The position numbers and the translations under genes are program-made. Of a stretch of DNA of 8,874 nucleotides, positions 5,621 to 8,874 are shown piece after piece. Numbering within the stretch: position 1 is the stretch's first letter; each line of letters begins with the position of its first letter. Below the pieces are notes generated by a model. That model was given only the letters and a program-made list of their open reading frames with translations. It was not told the origin of the DNA and made no database searches. This DNA is from SIG440 sp045592585 (lineage in GTDB: Bacteria > Bacillota > Clostridia > Monoglobales > Monoglobaceae): NCBI GenBank assembly GCA_045592585.1, contig JAZNVB010000024.1, positions 1 through 8,874 of the forward strand, given 5' to 3'.

Positions 5621-6082
5621 TTATTTCTTTTTCTCAACTATTGCAATAGAAACAACCGTCCAGATAAATGAGAAGACAAGATATGCAATAATCAAAGCAA
5701 TGGGGCCCCAGAGAACCCACCAGTTTGAATGCAGGCCTGTGCCAATAACAAGCCGGATTTTGTGATAATATGCAATTATCAAACTTCCTACAGCCAGCAC
5801 CGCCATGAAGATTGAATAATCATATGCTCTGCTTTTGTTTTTAATCACGTTAAGCTTTCCGCATACAAACAATGCTACTGCTGCCACAGCAAATATTATT
5901 GCAGGATATTTCATTACCGGCCATTGATAAACAAGCACGTCCTGCATATAAAGCATAACTATAATTAAAGCAATTCCCCAAACCAGATTTATCATAAATC
6001 TGTTTGTTATTCTGTCAATCTTAGTTTTTTTTGCTATCTTATTTTCTCTTTTTAATTTCTGGTTTATTTTTGTTGCTGCCAT
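5621..6082 (-). CDS. Small four-helix membrane protein of unknown function
   Basis: I do not recognise the family. The 153-residue product has a strongly basic N-terminus (residues 1-28, rich in K and R) followed by four hydrophobic segments at about 31-47, 60-76, 89-106 and 122-148, and ends in a short basic tail (EKKK). There is no signal peptide, cysteine pair or recognisable catalytic motif; paired tryptophans (121-122) sit at the start of the last segment. It lies directly after rsmE, before a strong terminator, and probably shares its transcript. Start choice: ATG 6082 has AGAAAGG at 6096-6102, 13 bases upstream; the upstream in-frame ATG at 6109 adds nine residues (MRKKGIVLD), has no visible SD, and would begin 23 bases after the rsmE stop, so coupling there cannot be excluded. 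The even composition and clean membrane topology support real coding. Confidence 0.75.
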   Translation of the reverse strand: MAATKINQKLKRENKIAKKTKIDRITNRFMINLVWGIALIIVMLYMQDVLVYQWPVMKYPAIIFAVAAVALFVCGKLNVIKNKSRAYDYSIFMAVLAVGSLIIAYYHKIRLVIGTGLHSNWWVLWGPIALIIAYLVFSFIWTVVSIAIVEKKK

Positions 6083-6132
6083 ATCAAGAACAATACCTTT
6101 CTTTCGCATATTTGCGTTCGTTTTATTCGATC

Positions 6133-6879
6133 TTAAATTTCGTTTCTGTCAAACATTATCATAGGAATCAAAGCACTTGCCACTGTTTCGGTACGCAGTA
6201 TTCTGCGGCCAAGACCTATCGCCTTTATTCCCTTTTGAATTGCATATTCTGCCTCGCTGTCTGCAAAACCGCCCTCCGGCCCTACCAAAATACCAAACTC
6301 GCCGGTTTGAGGATTGCTGTGCAAAAGTTCCTTCAAGCCTTTTTGGCCTTCGTGCCCCAACACCTCATAAGGCATTAACGGCATCTGCAATTTGACAAGC
6401 ATCTCAACTGCCATATCAAATGAAACAGGAGCAAGAACCTTGGGTATCAGCCCTCTGCCGCACTGTTTTGCCGCCTCAACCGAAACTTTGTTCCAGCGCT
6501 TTGCCTTTTCGGCGCCCGCTTCCTGATTTGCGATTCTGGTAACACACCGTTCCATCATTACGGGAACAATTTCATAAACTCCAAGTTCAACCGCCTTCTG
6601 AATTATGGTTTCCATCTTGCCGGATTTGGGAAGCCCCTGAAACAACGTAATTTTTGTTTCAGGCTCCGCAAGCGATTTGCCCATCTCAAGAATCTTAGCC
6701 TTGCAAACGTTTTTTTCAATAGCAGTAAGTTCTGCCGTATACTCCATTCCCGAGCCGTCAAACACAATAATACGGTCGCCACAGCTCATCCTGAGAACTT
6801 TTTCAATGTGTCTGCTATCCTCAAATATTTCTGCTATGCCACCCGAAATATTCTGAGGCTCCGTGAAAAATCTGCGCAT
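6133..6879 (-). CDS. rsmE: 16S rRNA (uracil1498-N3)-methyltransferase RsmE
   Basis: This 248-residue SPOUT-class (trefoil-knot) methyltransferase transfers a methyl group from S-adenosylmethionine to N3 of U1498 of 16S rRNA in the assembled 30S subunit. Length matches the family (~245). The N-terminal PUA-like domain begins with the typical MRRFF and includes HIEKVLRMSCGD (24-35). The knot domain carries GLPKSGKMETIIQKAVELGV (82-101), EAAKQCGR (135-142), and the SAM-binding loops LVGPEGGF (198-205) and LGRRILRTETVA (223-234). ATG 6879 is preferred: AGAAAGGA (6888-6895) is 8 bases upstream and MRRFF is the conserved start; an in-frame TTG lies two codons earlier. In many Firmicutes rsmE follows prmA; here it has its own promoter downstream of prmC and is followed by a small membrane-protein gene. 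Confidence 0.97.
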   Translation of the reverse strand: MRRFFTEPQNISGGIAEIFEDSRHIEKVLRMSCGDRIIVFDGSGMEYTAELTAIEKNVCKAKILEMGKSLAEPETKITLFQGLPKSGKMETIIQKAVELGVYEIVPVMMERCVTRIANQEAGAEKAKRWNKVSVEAAKQCGRGLIPKVLAPVSFDMAVEMLVKLQMPLMPYEVLGHEGQKGLKELLHSNPQTGEFGILVGPEGGFADSEAEYAIQKGIKAIGLGRRILRTETVASALIPMIMFDRNEI

Positions 6880-6911
6880 ATGCAATATCCTTTCTACGGA
6901 AATGTTTTTAT

Positions 6912-6928
6912 GCGGGAAAACTTCCCAC
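6912..6928 (-). promoter_or_regulatory. 5'-UTR hairpin of the rsmE transcript
   Basis: GTGGGAA (6922-6928, minus strand) pairs with TTCCCGC (6912-6918) over seven positions including one G-U, with loop GTT. It sits within a few bases of the start point predicted from the -10 element at 6938-6943, so the mRNA would begin almost directly with this hairpin, which could protect the 5' end. No U-run follows it on the minus strand, so it is not a terminator. Confidence 0.45.
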
Positions 6929-6937
6929 TACCTTGAC

Positions 6938-6966
6938 ATTCTATCACATAAGCATAAAAATTTCAA
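6938..6966 (-). promoter_or_regulatory. Sigma-A-type promoter for rsmE
   Basis: On the minus strand, TTGAAA (6961-6966) and TAGAAT (6938-6943) are separated by exactly 17 bases, with a TGA directly before the -10 giving an extended -10 (TGnTAGAAT). The start would fall near 6931, leaving about 50 bases of leader to the rsmE ATG. The promoter lies just after the prmC stop (6977); no terminator separates them, so prmC transcripts may also read through. Confidence 0.75.
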
Positions 6967-6976
6967 GTCCTATTTT

Positions 6977-7831
6977 TCAAATTACATCTTTTTTAAGCCG
7001 GCCTATAACCACGCGGTCGATCCCCGCAATATCACGATGGATTTTTATGTCTGTAAACCTCTCTGACATAATATGGCTAACCGCTTGTGCCTGACCGATT
7101 CCCACCTCAAAAGCAAGAATACCTTCCGTATTTATCGGGACATTTTTGGCAATTCTCCGATAAAAATCCAATCCGTCACAACCGCCATCCAAAGCAGATG
7201 ACGGCTCATGCAGTTTAACCTTGTCATCAAGGTCCGTTATATCATTATGGGGTATATAGGGAGGATTTGAAACAACAATGTCGGGCAGGGTATCAAATTC
7301 AGGAAACTCCTTCATTATATCACATTCTATGAATTCACACCTGTCACTCACACCCAGCCGCTTTGCATTTTTTGCCGCAGTATCTAAAGCCGCCGCCGAA
7401 ATATCAGCGGATACCACTCTTACCCCAGGCAGATAATACGCCAGACTTACTGCAATACAGCCCGAGCCCGTACCAATTTCAAAAACATTTACACTGTTAC
7501 GGTTTTTGCATACATCAATTATTGATTCTACAAGTATTTCTGTATCACTTCTGGGGATAAGGGTTGCAGAATTAACCTGAAACCACAGCGACATAAACTC
7601 ACAACCGCCCACAACGTATTGCACCGGCTCTCCTGATTTAACCCGCGAAATAGCATCGTCAAAAATAGCCTTCTGCTTGTCATCAACGCGCTTGTCACCA
7701 AGAACAATATCACTTTTCCCGAAACCTAACACATGGGCAAGTATGTAGTCAACATCCGCAAGGGGACTGTCGTTGCCACATTCTTCAAGCTCAGATGCAG
7801 ACACTTTGCGGAGCTCTTTAAGATTTACCAT
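6977..7831 (-). CDS. prmC: Peptide chain release factor N5-glutamine methyltransferase PrmC
   Basis: This 284-residue class I SAM-dependent methyltransferase methylates the glutamine of the GGQ motif in release factors RF1/RF2, raising termination efficiency in the cytosol. Length is typical (~280). The N-terminal helical substrate-binding domain spans about residues 1-88 with the conserved PVQYVVG (69-75). LIPRSDTE (91-98) follows, then the SAM-binding motif I EIGTGSGCIAVSLA (118-131), motif II acidic VVSADIS (139-145), the catalytic NPPYIP (189-194) that holds the target glutamine, and HEPSSALDGGCDGLDFYR (208-225). Its ATG overlaps the end of yqhQ by seven bases (ATGGTAA), so translation is probably coupled. 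prmC is usually next to prfA; prfA is not seen here, and the gene downstream is rsmE under a separate promoter. All key motifs are intact. Confidence 0.97.
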   Translation of the reverse strand: MVNLKELRKVSASELEECGNDSPLADVDYILAHVLGFGKSDIVLGDKRVDDKQKAIFDDAISRVKSGEPVQYVVGGCEFMSLWFQVNSATLIPRSDTEILVESIIDVCKNRNSVNVFEIGTGSGCIAVSLAYYLPGVRVVSADISAAALDTAAKNAKRLGVSDRCEFIECDIMKEFPEFDTLPDIVVSNPPYIPHNDITDLDDKVKLHEPSSALDGGCDGLDFYRRIAKNVPINTEGILAFEVGIGQAQAVSHIMSERFTDIKIHRDIAGIDRVVIGRLKKDVI

Positions 7832-8784
7832 TTATCTTCGTCCTTTTCCTGAGGCTTAACTGCATTAAACGCAGCAATTGCAACCTCTATCTGGCTGTCA
7901 TCAGGTTCATTGGTGGTAATGCGCTGAAACCACTTTCCCGGTGCACTTATTGCCGCCGTAAACCAATTATCATGACGACCTGCAAACTTGATTATCTCAT
8001 AAGAAATCCCTGCAACAACCGGCATAAGTGCAAGACGAAGCAAAAGTCTTGTAATGGGATTGTTCCACGAAATAAACGAAAAAACCACTATGCTTATTAC
8101 CATAACAATCAAAAGGAAGCTTGTGCCGCATCTTGGGTGCAGTCTTGTGTGTTTTTTTACATTTTCAACCGTCAGTTCCTGGCCGTGTTCATAGCAGTTT
8201 ATGGTTTTGTGCTCTGCACCGTGATACATAAACACCCGCTTTATGTCATTCATCTGCGAAACAAGGGCCATATATATAATGAAGATACAGATTCTCACAA
8301 CCCCCTCGGCAGCAGTCATCAGAAAATGATTGTCAATTATATTTTTCAGAAATCCTACTATCACCGCAGGAAGCATAATAAACAATCCCACGCTGAATAT
8401 TAACGACAGACAAACAGAAAAATAAATAACTGCATTTGTTGCCTTCTCGGAGCCCAATTTTTCGTTGAGCCACTTTTCAATCTTACCCGGTTCTTCCTGT
8501 ATCTGATTGCCCTCTTCGTCAAGTTCGAAAAACTTTGCAGAATACATAAGAGACTGTATTCCCAGAATCATAGAATCAAAAAAGTTAACACAACCGCGAA
8601 TTATAGGCAGTTTAAGAATTTTATTCTTCCTCACCTTGCCTATAGTCTTTTCTTCAATCTCGATTTCGCCGTCGGGTTTTCTTACCGCCGTGGCAATCTT
8701 CTGCGGACCACGCATCATAACGCCTTCGATAACAGCCTGTCCGCCAATGGAAGTTTTATGTATTATATCTTTATCTTTTTTCAT
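7825..8784 (-). CDS. yqhQ: DUF1385 (YqhQ-like) integral membrane protein
   Basis: This 319-residue membrane protein belongs to the DUF1385 family (B. subtilis YqhQ), whose biochemical role is not established. Signatures are GGQAVIEGVMMRGP (14-27), YHGAEHKTINCYEHG (187-201) and HTRLHPRCGTSF (212-223); the conserved His and Cys residues suggest a metal site, which is inference. Hydrophobic segments lie at about 117-147, 160-176, 222-239 and 246-262. Start: ATG 8784 has AAAGGAG (8793-8799) 8 bases upstream; an in-frame GTG at 8793 directly abuts that SD and cannot use it. It is the first gene of a unit with prmC, a neighbour arrangement common in Clostridia. The C-terminal 30 residues are hydrophilic and acidic. 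A promoter is visible upstream. Confidence 0.94.
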   Translation of the reverse strand: MKKDKDIIHKTSIGGQAVIEGVMMRGPQKIATAVRKPDGEIEIEEKTIGKVRKNKILKLPIIRGCVNFFDSMILGIQSLMYSAKFFELDEEGNQIQEEPGKIEKWLNEKLGSEKATNAVIYFSVCLSLIFSVGLFIMLPAVIVGFLKNIIDNHFLMTAAEGVVRICIFIIYMALVSQMNDIKRVFMYHGAEHKTINCYEHGQELTVENVKKHTRLHPRCGTSFLLIVMVISIVVFSFISWNNPITRLLLRLALMPVVAGISYEIIKFAGRHDNWFTAAISAPGKWFQRITTNEPDDSQIEVAIAAFNAVKPQEKDEDKW

Positions 8785-8800
8785 CTTGTTCACTCCTTTG

Positions 8801-8817
8801 AGGAAACATATGTTCCT
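8801..8817 (-). promoter_or_regulatory. Inverted repeat at the predicted 5' end of the yqhQ transcript
   Basis: The palindrome AACATATGTT (8805-8814) is flanked by AGG (8801-8803) and CCT (8815-8817), giving 13 symmetric positions with one bulged A at 8804. It sits at the predicted transcription start and ends one base before the Shine-Dalgarno region. It could be an mRNA 5' hairpin or an operator; neither is demonstrated. Confidence 0.4.
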
Positions 8818-8823
8818 TTCTAA

Positions 8824-8852
8824 AGTATAGCATATTAATTGTAAATATACAA
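8824..8852 (-). promoter_or_regulatory. Sigma-A-type promoter for yqhQ-prmC
   Basis: On the minus strand, TTGTAT (8847-8852) and TATACT (8824-8829) are 17 bases apart, and TGC directly before the -10 makes an extended -10. The start is predicted near 8817, about 33 bases ahead of the yqhQ ATG. The remaining bases to the right edge are AT-rich and contain nothing else I can identify. Confidence 0.72.
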
Positions 8853-8874
8853 CAGTAAAATTTTAAAGATTTTG

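Noticed and set aside
8771..8809. Possible 12-codon upstream ORF (MFPQRSEQDEKR) overlapping the yqhQ start
   Set aside because: It has an AGAAAGGA in front, but the start predicted from the -10 element falls inside that SD, so the message would lack it; the ATG is also part of the palindrome.

Overview
The window reads as an ordinary chromosomal stretch from a Gram-positive member of the Clostridia, probably an uncultured gut-type Oscillospiraceae relative. The evidence is a yqhQ(DUF1385)-prmC pair as found in Firmicutes, a YtvI-type sporulation membrane protein, a secreted copper-amine-oxidase-N-domain protein, SD sequences of the AGAAAGGAGG type, and moderate GC with AT-rich spacers. No phage, plasmid, CRISPR, tRNA or rRNA signal was seen.

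Layout. On the plus strand, from the left edge: the 3' part of typA (ribosome-associated GTPase, start lost off the window), a 204-base spacer with several interleaved inverted repeats, apgM (archaeal-type cofactor-independent phosphoglycerate mutase, or its proposed homoserine kinase sister), and ytvI (AI-2E/YtvI permease-like protein) 30 bases later with its Shine-Dalgarno in a hairpin loop. The plus-strand genes meet the minus-strand genes at about 3950-4110. On the minus strand, read from the right edge: a promoter, yqhQ overlapping prmC by 7 bases, a second promoter, rsmE followed by a small four-helix membrane protein, a strong terminator, and then a single gene for a secreted three-repeat protein with its own terminator.

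How they fit together. typA, prmC (release-factor glutamine methylation) and rsmE (16S rRNA m3U1498 methylation) all serve the translation machinery. apgM belongs to glycolysis or amino-acid metabolism, and ytvI to sporulation or transport. The secreted protein is of unknown function.

The least ordinary content is non-coding. A dispersed repeat of about 150 bases occurs twice in the same orientation (3907-4058 and 5419-5566). It is built from three inverted-repeat modules, the last a long AT-rich hairpin with one compensatory base-pair change between the copies. Each copy sits just downstream of a minus-strand gene's terminator hairpin, and the left copy runs into the end of ytvI and supplies its last 13 codons and stop. 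The typA-apgM spacer holds two interleaved pairings with H-type pseudoknot topology, the second ending at the apgM Shine-Dalgarno. These are structural predictions by eye, not demonstrated elements, and I see no convincing new multi-gene system here.
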